A stretch of 64,000 nucleotides of DNA from Anderseniella sp963698275. GTDB lineage: Bacteria; Pseudomonadota; Alphaproteobacteria; Rhizobiales; Aestuariivirgaceae. The notes beneath the pieces were generated by a model. That model was given only the letters and a program-made list of their open reading frames with translations, was not told the DNA's origin and searched no databases. The first letter of the stretch is position 1. Each line of letters starts with the position of its first letter. The stretch is from the NCBI GenBank assembly GCA_963698275.1, contig CAVOQE010000011.1, forward strand, positions 1 to 64,000, given 5' to 3'. Made by a program: the position numbers and the translations under genes. Shown here one piece after another: positions 42,886 through 51,649 of the stretch.

Positions 42886-44262
42886 ATGGCGGAAAAACCT
42901 GGTGACAAAACGGCCTTTGACAAAGCTGGTTGTGGGCTTCCGGATGTCTATCCAGCCATGGACGCCATTTCCAAAGTCGCCTGTGTTACGCTGAATGTGC
43001 CGCGTGTTTTCGTATCTGTGTCAGTCGGTGAAGACCATGATTTCCAGTCTTGCGTCGGTATGAGCAAAGGTGATGTCAGCACATGCAATGAGCTGATTGT
43101 CCCTGAAACAAGCCACGCCGGTATCCTGCAAATTGGTGATCTCAAGAGAGCAAAGCGGGTCGAGCTGCAGAAAATTGCCTCCGGTTTGAAATCTGTCCGG
43201 GCAGTTTTGGCGGTGCCTGTTGTGGACGAACAAGGCGACACGAGAGGTGTGATTGCTGCTCTTGATACAAGGTCCCGGCGCTTTACCGTTTCGGACCGGG
43301 CTGCCTTGAAAGACATTGCCATCAACATTTCCGCTATGACAGCCTTGCATCGTGCTGCCGTCCGTCATCAGGCGGCGGAGGCTGAGTTGAAGGATGCCAT
43401 GGAAGCTCTGCCTGACGGCTTCGTTCTGTTTGATAAAAATGACCGGCTCGTGCATTGCAACCGCAGATATCGGGAAATCTACAAGGAAAGCGGAGATCTG
43501 CGCGTGCCAGGGGTCAAATTCAGTGACCTGATCCGACAAGGTGTTTATGCGGGGCAGTATTCAGACGCGATTGGCAATGAGGAAGAATGGATTGCTCAAC
43601 GAATCCACGAACATCAACACCCGGGAAAGCCGATCGAGCAACAACTGCCCGGTGATCGATGGCTGAGAATCCAGGAGCGCCGGACCACGACAGGCGGACT
43701 GGTCGGCTTCAGGATAGACGTCACGGAATTGAAACGCCAGGAGCGTGAGTTAAGCCGCCTTGCCTGGACGGATTCTCTGACAGGAGCGCTTAACCGACAT
43801 CGCTTTCTGGAGCTTGCCGAGGCCGAACTGGCGCATTCACAGCGCCATTTCAGGAATGTGTCCCTGCTGATGCTGGACCTGGACAATTTCAAAACAATCA
43901 ATGATTGCCATGGCCACTCCGCCGGAGATCATGTTCTGCGTTCAACCTGCAAGAGCTGGCAAAGACAGCTTCGCGGTCGTGACCTGATAGGGCGGCTTGG
44001 TGGGGAGGAGTTCTGTGTGCTTTTGCCGGAAACCAGGGGCCGTGATGCATTGGTTGTTGCCGAGAGATTGCGCAAAACCACTGAGCGGCAGAAACTCTCA
44101 TATGACGGCAAGGCCATCACGGTCTCTGTCAGCATTGGTGCAGCCGTATACGAAAACATTGCTGATACAATAACGTCGGTGATCAAGCGAGCCGATCAAT
44201 CCTTGTACAAGGCAAAAAGCTCGGGACGGAACAGAATTGAAGCAATCGTTTCCGAAAGCTAG
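42886..44262 (+). CDS. GAF-PAS-GGDEF diguanylate cyclase
   Basis: The protein has 458 residues from MAEKPGDK, which has AAGGA at 7 nt; a Met at 42850 lacks a site. Residues 1-165 form a GAF domain (AVPVVDEQGDTRGVIAALD). Residues about 175-285 form a PAS domain (MEALPDGFVLFDKNDRLVHC). Residues 290-458 form a GGDEF domain with intact GGEEF (RLGGEEFCVLLPE) and an inhibitory RxxD site (RGRD) five residues before it. It should make cyclic di-GMP from two GTP, with product feedback. It is cytoplasmic, and the GAF/PAS ligand is unknown. The next gene is an EAL protein. Confidence 0.92.
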   Translation: MAEKPGDKTAFDKAGCGLPDVYPAMDAISKVACVTLNVPRVFVSVSVGEDHDFQSCVGMSKGDVSTCNELIVPETSHAGILQIGDLKRAKRVELQKIASGLKSVRAVLAVPVVDEQGDTRGVIAALDTRSRRFTVSDRAALKDIAINISAMTALHRAAVRHQAAEAELKDAMEALPDGFVLFDKNDRLVHCNRRYREIYKESGDLRVPGVKFSDLIRQGVYAGQYSDAIGNEEEWIAQRIHEHQHPGKPIEQQLPGDRWLRIQERRTTTGGLVGFRIDVTELKRQERELSRLAWTDSLTGALNRHRFLELAEAELAHSQRHFRNVSLLMLDLDNFKTINDCHGHSAGDHVLRSTCKSWQRQLRGRDLIGRLGGEEFCVLLPETRGRDALVVAERLRKTTERQKLSYDGKAITVSVSIGAAVYENIADTITSVIKRADQSLYKAKSSGRNRIEAIVSES

Positions 44263-44412
44263 CCAAATCCTTCGGTTCAAGAATGAAAATCGTGGTTTAT
44301 TTTTAGTATACGTCAATTTTTACCGGACTTTGTTTTCACATTATTTTAATTAACGTTGACCATTGTAACTGCCGGAGCATTGACTCCAACAAACAATCGG
44401 GATGCAAGACAG

Positions 44413-46668
44413 ATGGCGGCGATCACGGGTTTAAGAACACCGGACCACAAGGTTGTCGACAGCCTTCAGGTGGTCGAGCCCGGCGCTGATCCGGCACTTA
44501 CCGACCTGTGCAGGCTGGTCGCCAGGACAATGCAGGTGTCGGGATGTGTCGTTGCAATCGTAGATGACACGGCAGCCTGGGGAAAAGCGTCATATGGCTA
44601 CGAGATGATGCGGGTTCCACGCCGCGAATCCCTGTCGAATTTGATTGTGGATGCCGGCAAGCCGCTGTTTGTACATGACGCCACCAAGAGGCCGCACCTC
44701 AAGAACTATTCACAGATCGCCAGTGGCGCAGTGGTTGGTTTTGCCGGCGCTCCCTTGAAGCTGAGGCCGGGGCATACGGTCGGCGCTTTGCTGCTGGTAA
44801 ATGACGCACCGCTTTCAGGCGACAGTACCAATGTTGAAGCCCTCACGGATTTCGCCGATCTGGCCGTGAGCCTGTTATTGAAGGAGCGGGCCAACCGGCA
44901 GAGGCGGCAAGCCTTGTCGGATCAGAGGAAGCAATCGAAGCAATTGCAGGAACAGGCATCGGTTCTGCACCGCCAGGCCAGACTGTTTGATCAGATTTCC
45001 CGCTTGACCAGTATCGGAACCTGGCAGTTCACTCCGGAAACCGCTGAAATTGTCTGGTCAGATGCAACAAGAAAAATCCATGGCGTTGGAACCGACTATC
45101 AGCCGACACCCGAAGCGGCAGTAAAGTTTTATACCCAACCACACCGCGAAACCATTTTGAATCTCCTGGACCAGGCAATTCTTACCGATGCCCCGTTTGA
45201 TTATCACGCAGAGATAACAAGAGCGGATGGGATCAAGCGTTGGGTGCGCCTGTTGGGTGAGATCGCAACAGACAGTGCAGACAGAAAACATCTATTCGGG
45301 ACATTTGAAGATGTCACCGAACAGCACACCCTCAAGAACAAACTCATCGCGATGGCTTACACGGATGATCTGACGAGTTTGAAAAACCGCCGCAGTTTTT
45401 ACGAGGCCCTTGAAAATTTTACGTCAACACTGGATCCCGATGAGGACCGGTATGCGGTTATCGCGATCGATGTGGATGATTTCAAGACCGTCAATGACAG
45501 AATGGGTCACACATCCGGGGACGGCTTGCTGATGGAAATTGGCCATCGCCTTGCTGGTGCAATCGGGACAAACGGTGACGTTTACAGACTGGCTGGTGAT
45601 GAGTTCAGCGCCATCGTATCGGTAGATGATGATCCCGAAGCCACGTTGGCTAAAATCAGTGACCTGTTCTCGACCCCCTTTGAAATCAATGGCACCGAAC
45701 TGTCGGTTTCCGGTTGCGTCGGGGCTGCTTTGTACCCCGATCACTCATACAACCTGACCACCTTGTACGACTTTGCCGACGCTGCCCTGCTGCAGGCAAA
45801 GAGCAAGGAACTGTGTGCCGTACAGGTGTTTTCGCCCGAGTTGCGGCAGCAGCGGTTGGAAGCTCAAACACTTCTTGAGGAAGTCGGACGTGCGGTTAAA
45901 CGTGGTGAGTTTACCGGTTTTCTGCAGCCGATCGTCAACTCAACAGATCGTAAAATCGTCGGATTTGAAGCTTTGGCGAGATGGCAAAAGGCAGATGACC
46001 TGATACTGCCGCCTGCAATGTTCTGGCCGGCGCTGGAAGATCCGGTTCTGTCAATCGAGATTGGTGATGCAATTATACAGCAGTCAATCTCAACCCTGGC
46101 AGCCTGGTCGCGCAAGGGAATCGCGGTTGATTACATTTCGGTCAATGTGTCGACTTCGCAGCTTTCCAGGCCTGAATTCGCCAGCTTTGTCCAGGATTTG
46201 CTGACTAAAGGCGATGTCTCGGCGAAAGCCCTCACAATAGAAATCACGGAAAACGTGTTGCTGTCCGGGCGTAACCCACAGATCAGAAAAACGCTCAGTG
46301 AACTGGACGAAATGGGTGTGTCACTGTCGCTCGATGATTTTGGAACAGGCTTTGCCAGCCTGTCGCATTTGAGAACTGAAAACTATGACGTGCTCAAGGT
46401 CGACAGGGAGTTTGTCATGGGTCTGCCGGAGGACAGGCCATCGTTTGGCATCGTCAAGGCGCTGACCGAGTTTTCCAACAGTCTGGAGAAAAAAGTCGTT
46501 GCCGAAGGTGTTGAGACGATAGAGCAGGCGGATCTGCTTGCGGGTCTGGGATGTGACTGTCTTCAAGGCTTCTATTTCAGCAAACCGGTCCCGGTCGACG
46601 AAGCGACCCGGCTCCTGGTTGCCCCTCCCTGGCTGCAGGATGGTCAGGCAAAAAGACTGACCGCTTGA
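44413..46668 (+). CDS. GAF-PAS-GGDEF(degenerate)-EAL protein, probable c-di-GMP phosphodiesterase
   Basis: The protein has about 751 residues from MAAITGLR; a TTG at 44356 would add 19. GAF at about 30-165 (VVAIVDDTAAWGKASYGYEM), a coiled segment with Gln repeats, PAS at about 195-320, GGDEF at 325-490, EAL at 500-745. The cyclase motif reads RLAGDEFSAIV (AGDEF), so cyclase activity is doubtful. The EAL domain keeps VGFEALARW, ALTIEITENVLL, LSLDDFGTGFASLSHL and KKVVAEGVET, as needed for hydrolysis of cyclic di-GMP. The start is uncertain. Confidence 0.88.
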   Translation: MAAITGLRTPDHKVVDSLQVVEPGADPALTDLCRLVARTMQVSGCVVAIVDDTAAWGKASYGYEMMRVPRRESLSNLIVDAGKPLFVHDATKRPHLKNYSQIASGAVVGFAGAPLKLRPGHTVGALLLVNDAPLSGDSTNVEALTDFADLAVSLLLKERANRQRRQALSDQRKQSKQLQEQASVLHRQARLFDQISRLTSIGTWQFTPETAEIVWSDATRKIHGVGTDYQPTPEAAVKFYTQPHRETILNLLDQAILTDAPFDYHAEITRADGIKRWVRLLGEIATDSADRKHLFGTFEDVTEQHTLKNKLIAMAYTDDLTSLKNRRSFYEALENFTSTLDPDEDRYAVIAIDVDDFKTVNDRMGHTSGDGLLMEIGHRLAGAIGTNGDVYRLAGDEFSAIVSVDDDPEATLAKISDLFSTPFEINGTELSVSGCVGAALYPDHSYNLTTLYDFADAALLQAKSKELCAVQVFSPELRQQRLEAQTLLEEVGRAVKRGEFTGFLQPIVNSTDRKIVGFEALARWQKADDLILPPAMFWPALEDPVLSIEIGDAIIQQSISTLAAWSRKGIAVDYISVNVSTSQLSRPEFASFVQDLLTKGDVSAKALTIEITENVLLSGRNPQIRKTLSELDEMGVSLSLDDFGTGFASLSHLRTENYDVLKVDREFVMGLPEDRPSFGIVKALTEFSNSLEKKVVAEGVETIEQADLLAGLGCDCLQGFYFSKPVPVDEATRLLVAPPWLQDGQAKRLTA

Positions 46669-46736
46669 GCGGTGCATTGATGAAGGAAACAATGAACCGG
46701 TCATTGACAATACTGCAGGAGCCCGAAAACCCCGCT

Positions 46737-48149
46737 CTAACTCTCAAAATGCGTGGCGCCGCGGCGATTTTCGTCCAGCGGCAGGTTTGAATAGAACGGA
46801 TCGTGCGCGCGTTGTTCGCATTGCTGGCGCGGGCACAGCCGGCAGTTGACACCGATTTCGGTGACCATTCGCGTTGCCTTCGGATCGATGGTGATGCCGT
46901 AAATGGTTTCGTGTGAATACTCGATTGAACATCCCAGAGATACGGCGAGGCGCTTGTCTTCGGTTGAGTATTTCGTTGTCGGCCGGTCGACGGTCCGGTT
47001 GACGGTCAGGTAGCGGCTATTGTCCGGCATCTCGACGACCTGGGTCATGATGCGGCCCGGCACGCGAAAACAGTAATGAATATCCAGGCGCGGACAGGCG
47101 CCTCCATAGCGGGCCAGCTGGATCGGTGTAACGTTGAACCGCTTTGAGATGTTTCCGGCCCTGTCGACCCGCAGAAAGAAGAATGGAATGCCCTTCTGGC
47201 CCGGCTTCTGGAGTGTCGTCAGACGATGGCAGGCCTGTTCATAGGAAACCGAAAACAAGGCCGACAGCCTGTCAATGTCATACTTCGCCTGAACCGCTTC
47301 CTTGAAGAAATCAGCATACGGCATCATCAGTGCGGCGGCGAAATAGTTGGCCAGTTCGACACGGCAGCGAGATGCCATGCGCTCGCTGGAGCGCAACTTG
47401 TCTGACAGTTGTTCACCTATAACGTCTGGAAACTCAATCAGCGCTATCATGTGAGCCAGCTGAAATACCCGATTGTTGTAATCAAGCCCGTCGGACAGCT
47501 GTATCTGCTTTTTGTCCCGGTTGTAGTAGCGCAGCGATATGCCGAGTTGCTCTGCGCGCACCTGCCTGACGTCTATGTTCAGCCGCTCCTTGAGATGGGA
47601 TTTGAGCGCGCCGTACATTTCCTGGCGATCAGGTATGGCCTGGACCCAGAATTGTTCGGCGCACTGTTCCAGCGCAGGGAAATGATTATTGTTCCTGCGA
47701 AAGAAATCATGCACGCCCTGCTCGATGGAGAACGACGCATCCATGGTGTCTGACATGGCTTCGTTCTGCTCCGCCAGCCGCTCACCGAAGGTGCGGTAGG
47801 CATTGAAGATATTCAGCATGCCGCGCACCAGATTGGGCGATCCTTCAAGCGCGCTGCGCAACTCTTCAACGTCAGGCGGTTTATCTCCGAAGGCCGGGTC
47901 CCTGGTGACGTCGCGCAGTTCGCCAAGCAGCATGGCGGAATCGGAATTGGTCAGATCACGCCAGTTGATGCCGAAATTGTCTGCCAGGCTGATGAGAAAC
48001 TTCAGCGACGCACTGCGCTGGTTTCGCTCTACAAGGTTCACATAACTGGGACTGACGCCCAGCGCCCTGGCCAGGTCAGCCTGCGTCAGGCCGTCATTCT
48101 GACGAAGTTCGCGCAGCTTGGGGCCAATGAATATCTTTTGTCCAGCCAT
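46737..48149 (-). CDS. ScfR-type short-chain acyl regulator (XRE-DUF2083)
   Basis: The protein has 470 residues. The N-terminal XRE helix-turn-helix is LTQADLARALGVSPSYVNLV. An ImmA/IrrE-like region (VELANYFAAALMMPYADF) and a C-terminal DUF2083 part follow, with Cys clusters GGACPRLDIHYCF and GVNCRLCPRQQCEQRA. This is the RamB/PccR/MccR family that controls acetyl-CoA, propionyl-CoA and glyoxylate metabolism in response to acyl-CoA. Its neighbours (mtkAB, mcl) are likely targets (inference). Confidence 0.88.
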   Translation of the reverse strand: MAGQKIFIGPKLRELRQNDGLTQADLARALGVSPSYVNLVERNQRSASLKFLISLADNFGINWRDLTNSDSAMLLGELRDVTRDPAFGDKPPDVEELRSALEGSPNLVRGMLNIFNAYRTFGERLAEQNEAMSDTMDASFSIEQGVHDFFRRNNNHFPALEQCAEQFWVQAIPDRQEMYGALKSHLKERLNIDVRQVRAEQLGISLRYYNRDKKQIQLSDGLDYNNRVFQLAHMIALIEFPDVIGEQLSDKLRSSERMASRCRVELANYFAAALMMPYADFFKEAVQAKYDIDRLSALFSVSYEQACHRLTTLQKPGQKGIPFFFLRVDRAGNISKRFNVTPIQLARYGGACPRLDIHYCFRVPGRIMTQVVEMPDNSRYLTVNRTVDRPTTKYSTEDKRLAVSLGCSIEYSHETIYGITIDPKATRMVTEIGVNCRLCPRQQCEQRAHDPFYSNLPLDENRRGATHFES

Positions 48150-48227
48150 CGGCTGATGGAGCCCGGAATCGCAGGTTTAGTCAAGTTTGTAATTTCACTG
48201 GTTGACGGGTTGACCAATCGCTGGAGG

Positions 48228-48962
48228 TCATACTGCCGCGCGCGCAGATTGGCTGGTGCTGCCCATGTAGGACAGCAGGACCATATTTTCACAGCCGCGA
48301 AGCCGGTCGCAGGGGGCCCGCTCATTGTGGATCAGGTCCAAACCTGCCCCGGCAATCGTGTCGTGCCAAAGTGCATCGGCCAGCGCCTCTTCATCCACCA
48401 GTTCGCTGCCGGCAGTGTTTATAAGATAGGCATCCGGTTTCATCTTGTTGAGCTGCAGCGCGTCGATTAGATGCCGGTTGTTTGTATCCGCCGGGCAGTG
48501 CAGGGACACGAAATCCGACCGGCCCAGCAAGTGGTCGATATCGTCCATCTGTTCAGCATTGACTTTACCAAGGTCTTCGCCTGGCACCACTGAGCGGTTG
48601 TGAACCACAATCTTCATGCCGAAGCCGAAATGCGCCCTGCGGGCAGTCTCGCGCCCGATACGTCCAAACCCGACAATCCCCAAAGTTTTGCCCGCCAGTT
48701 TCTGGCCCGTCATCAGCATGAGCTTCAGGGCGGTTTCGGCCGTGCCTTCACTGATTTCGCCGGATGTGCCTGTAGCCACATTGCCCGTGGCCCTCGCCCT
48801 GCCGCCGCTCATGTGGCTTGTACGGGTGCAAAACTGTTCGGCTATGTCAAATTTGGGATTGCCAGGGCCGGGAGCAGGTGAGCCGGAGGAGTGCGTCAAA
48901 TCTGGAAACATGGTGGCACAACCTTTCAGGGCTGGGTTCAATGTGTTTACGCTGGCGGCCAT
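48228..48962 (-). pseudogene. Decayed D-2-hydroxyacid dehydrogenase (glyoxylate/hydroxypyruvate reductase type)
   Basis: The homologous part begins only around 48780. GTAETALKLMLMTGQ, LAGKTLGIVGFGRIGRETAR, MKIVVHNRS and SDFVSLHCPADTNNRHLI are good matches to the cofactor domain. The N-terminal catalytic half is missing, replaced by about 60 unrelated residues. The catalytic triad is gone: NTARG reads NTAGS, the FENEP Glu region reads LIHNER, and LPHLGS reads LSYMGS, losing the His. It also ends early. The start at 48962 still has a good GAGGA site 11 nt after mtkB. Probably the relic of an hpr gene of the serine cycle. Confidence 0.7.
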
Positions 48963-48972
48963 CGGCAAGTCC

Positions 48973-49863
48973 TCATGCGGCTTTGGCGTGCACGCTGTGT
49001 ACGGTGGCGCCGATTTCAGATGGATTGGGCACAATCGCGACGCCAACCTCGCGCAGCAACTCGACCTTTTCCGGCGCGCTTTCCCCGAAGGCTGAAATGA
49101 TTGCACCGGCGTGACCCATGCGCTTGCCCTTGGGCGCGGTAAGCCCGGCAACATAGGCAATGACCGGCTTGGTCATGTGATCGCGAATGAATTCCGCAGC
49201 TTCTGCTTCCTGCGGTCCGCCGATCTCGCCGATCAGAACAATTGCTGACGTGTCCTCATCGCGTTCAAACAGCGCCAGAATGTCCCTGAACGAGCTGCCA
49301 TTGATCGGGTCTCCCCCGATACCGACACTGGTGGATACCCCGATGCCGAGTTCCTTCATCTGCGAGGCGGCTTCATATCCAAGCGTGCCGGAGCGGCCAA
49401 CGATGCCGACCGAGCCTGGAAGATAGATATGGCCCGGCATGATGCCGGCCAGCGCCTGGCCCGGCGTGATGATGCCGGCGCAGTTGGGGCCGAGCAGCCG
49501 CATACGCTTGTCTTCACGGTACCGGCGCATGAAGCGCTTGACGCGCATCATGTCCTGGGCCGGGATGCCGTCGGTGATCGACACGCACAGGTCGATGCCG
49601 GCATCAGCGGCTTCCATGATTGAATCTGCTGCAAATGGCGGCGGTACCACGACCAGGCTTGCGGTTGCCCCGGTGGCGTCCACGGCTTCCTTGACGGTGT
49701 TGAACACCGGCTTTCCCATGGCGGTTTCGCCGCCGCGACCGGGGACGACACCACCGACTACATTGGTGCCGTAATCGATCATTTCCTGGGTGTGAAACTG
49801 ACCGATCCGTCCGGTAATGCCCTGAACGATCAACGGGGTGGTCTTGTTGATCAGGATGCTCAT
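48973..49863 (-). CDS. mtkB: Malate-CoA ligase (malate thiokinase) alpha subunit
   Basis: The protein has 296 residues of the SucD family: CoA-binding VQGITGRIGQFHTQEMI, MRLLGPNCAGIITPGQA and the phosphohistidine site GKRMGHAGAIIS. The sequence alone fits succinyl-CoA ligase as well. It is called malate thiokinase because malyl-CoA lyase lies divergently 1.8 kb away and no TCA-cycle genes flank it. With MtkA it makes malyl-CoA from malate, CoA and ATP. ATG overlaps the mtkA stop by 4 nt. Confidence 0.85.
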   Translation of the reverse strand: MSILINKTTPLIVQGITGRIGQFHTQEMIDYGTNVVGGVVPGRGGETAMGKPVFNTVKEAVDATGATASLVVVPPPFAADSIMEAADAGIDLCVSITDGIPAQDMMRVKRFMRRYREDKRMRLLGPNCAGIITPGQALAGIMPGHIYLPGSVGIVGRSGTLGYEAASQMKELGIGVSTSVGIGGDPINGSSFRDILALFERDEDTSAIVLIGEIGGPQEAEAAEFIRDHMTKPVIAYVAGLTAPKGKRMGHAGAIISAFGESAPEKVELLREVGVAIVPNPSEIGATVHSVHAKAA

Positions 49864-51056
49864 GACGCTGCTGCCATGGCTGGCAGGTTGACAGGGGCCC
49901 TGGAAATCGTCACCGCCTTGCCGGCAGCTTCGGCAAGGGTCGTTGCAGTCGCTATCGGCAGACCGCTATTGGCCAGTATCTCCATGCCCTTTTCGACATT
50001 GGTGCCGGCAAGACGCACGATCACCGGCAGGTCCATCGCAGTTGTCTGAAGCGCCTGAACCACACCTTCCGCGACCCAGTCGCAGCGGTTGATACCGGCA
50101 AAAATATTCACCAGAATTGCGCTGACCTTGTCGTCAGAGCGCACCAGGTTGAAGGCTTTCGCCACCCGTTCCGGTGACGCGCCGCCGCCAATATCAAGGA
50201 AATTGGCCGGTTCGCCGCCGGCGAGCTTGATCATGTCCATGGTGGCCATTGCCAGGCCGGCACCGTTGACAATGCAGCCGATATTGCCGTCCAGGCCCAC
50301 ATAGCTCAGACCCTGGTCAGCCGCCTTGGTCTCGCGCAGGTCTTCCTGGCTCTTGTCACGCAGCTCCATGATCTCCGGGCGGCGGAACAGGGCGTTGTCG
50401 TCAAACTCCATCTTGGCGTCCAGCGCCATGACCGAATTGTCCGAGGTCACCACCAGCGGGTTGATTTCCACCATGGTGGCGTCAAGGTCGCGAAACGCCC
50501 GGTAACAGCCCCTGATCGTGGCGACCGCGCCCTGCACATGACTGGCGCCAAGGCCGAGCTTGAAGACGATTTCACGGGCCTGGAATTCGGTGAGGCCGAC
50601 AGCCGGATCAACCACACTGCGAATGATCGTGTCTGGCTGATCCTGTGCGATGTCCTCGATTTCCATGCCACCCGAGGAGGACGCCACAACCATGATGCGC
50701 TCGCTCGAGCGATCAAGCACGAAACCGAGATAGAGTTCGCGCTCGATCTCGACACCGCTTTCAACGTAGACGCGATAAACGGTCTTGCCGGCAGGTCCGG
50801 ACTGGTTTGTGACCAGCTTCTTGCCGAACATGTCATCGGCTGCATCAAATACTTCGTGCTCTGTGCTGCAGACCTTTACGCCGCCCGCCTTGCCGCGGCC
50901 ACCGGTGTGGACCTGCGCCTTGACGACCCATTTGTCGCCACCGATTTCATGAGCCCGGTAGGTTGCCTGCTCAGGGCTGTAAGCCAGCCCGCCGGATGGC
51001 ACCTTTATGCCGAAGCCCCGCAGCAGTTCCTTGGCCTGGTACTCATGAATGTCCAT
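49860..51056 (-). CDS. mtkA: Malate-CoA ligase (malate thiokinase) beta subunit
   Basis: The protein has 398 residues with an ATP-grasp domain: MDIHEYQAKELLRGFGIKVP at the start, VVKAQVHTGGRGKAGGVKVC in the nucleotide site and CIVNGAGLAMATMDMIKLAG in the C-terminal ligase domain. Start at MDIHEYQ; the frame to 51152 is an extension into the upstream gene. Partner and naming as for mtkB. The preceding small gene ends 13 nt upstream. Confidence 0.85.
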   Translation of the reverse strand: MDIHEYQAKELLRGFGIKVPSGGLAYSPEQATYRAHEIGGDKWVVKAQVHTGGRGKAGGVKVCSTEHEVFDAADDMFGKKLVTNQSGPAGKTVYRVYVESGVEIERELYLGFVLDRSSERIMVVASSSGGMEIEDIAQDQPDTIIRSVVDPAVGLTEFQAREIVFKLGLGASHVQGAVATIRGCYRAFRDLDATMVEINPLVVTSDNSVMALDAKMEFDDNALFRRPEIMELRDKSQEDLRETKAADQGLSYVGLDGNIGCIVNGAGLAMATMDMIKLAGGEPANFLDIGGGASPERVAKAFNLVRSDDKVSAILVNIFAGINRCDWVAEGVVQALQTTAMDLPVIVRLAGTNVEKGMEILANSGLPIATATTLAEAAGKAVTISRAPVNLPAMAAAS

Positions 51057-51069
51057 GGTTCGGGTGCCT

Positions 51070-51444
51070 TCAGGCTGCTTCGGAGAGCTGATGATGGGGA
51101 ACGGCGCGCGCACCACCTTGTTCGTCGCGGGCAATGTCCCTGCACAATGCACTCACTGCCTCAGGCTGATCCGTGATGATCATCATCCGGCCGCGGCGTG
51201 CAGTGATCCTGTGCGTCAGATCATTTTCGTGTCGCCCGTCCGGTTGGTGCAGGTTGACCGGCAGTTGTTCGTAACTGACATGAAGGTTTCTCAGCCGCAG
51301 GAGAACCTGTTCCTCGACAGGCCGGGCTTTCGCGGCATCAGTGAACCGCAGGTCCAGAACCGCATCGCATGGCATATCGGCGGCGCGACGCATGCTCTGC
51401 AAATCAAGCTCGTTGGCAATCGTGATAATGGTCTGGTCCTGCAT
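51070..51444 (-). CDS. Small DUF442-like (dual-specificity phosphatase-fold) protein
   Basis: The protein has 124 residues with a good GGGAG 7 nt before the ATG. CDAVLDLRFTDAAKARPVEE and LHVSYEQLPVNL resemble the phosphatase-fold DUF442 pattern (G-hxxVIxLR...P-hxE...a-G-h-xyxxiPV). However, the catalytic HCxxGxR position reads MIITDQPEA, so phosphatase activity is unlikely. It leads the mtkA-mtkB operon and is divergent from mcl. A role as a binding or regulatory protein is possible; the resemblance is weak. Confidence 0.6.
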   Translation of the reverse strand: MQDQTIITIANELDLQSMRRAADMPCDAVLDLRFTDAAKARPVEEQVLLRLRNLHVSYEQLPVNLHQPDGRHENDLTHRITARRGRMMIITDQPEAVSALCRDIARDEQGGARAVPHHQLSEAA

Positions 51445-51547
51445 GGTCTTGCTCCCTTGATTTCGTTTTCGCTGACAAAAACCTACGCAGGACAGGGCTC
51501 GCGAGGGAAGTGAATTCGAGTCAATATGTGTGATGAGTAATTTTCAA

Positions 51548-51563
51548 ATTTACTTTTGTAAAT
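51548..51563. promoter_or_regulatory. Inverted repeat and -35-like element upstream of mcl
   Basis: ATTTAC-TTTT-GTAAAT is a perfect 6-bp inverted repeat in the 205-bp divergent region between mcl and the mtk operon. TTGACA at 51588-51593 could be a -35 box for mcl, though a good -10 at proper spacing is not clear. Short-chain acyl regulators bind TTTGCAAA-like sites. TTTTGTAAA here is similar but not identical. Confidence 0.35.
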
Positions 51564-51649
51564 CTGGTAAAGTTAATTCTTTTGTTCTTGACAATTGTTT
51601 TTGTGCATTCTTTTTCTGGCCGCCATACTTCACATCAGGAGCACCAGAC

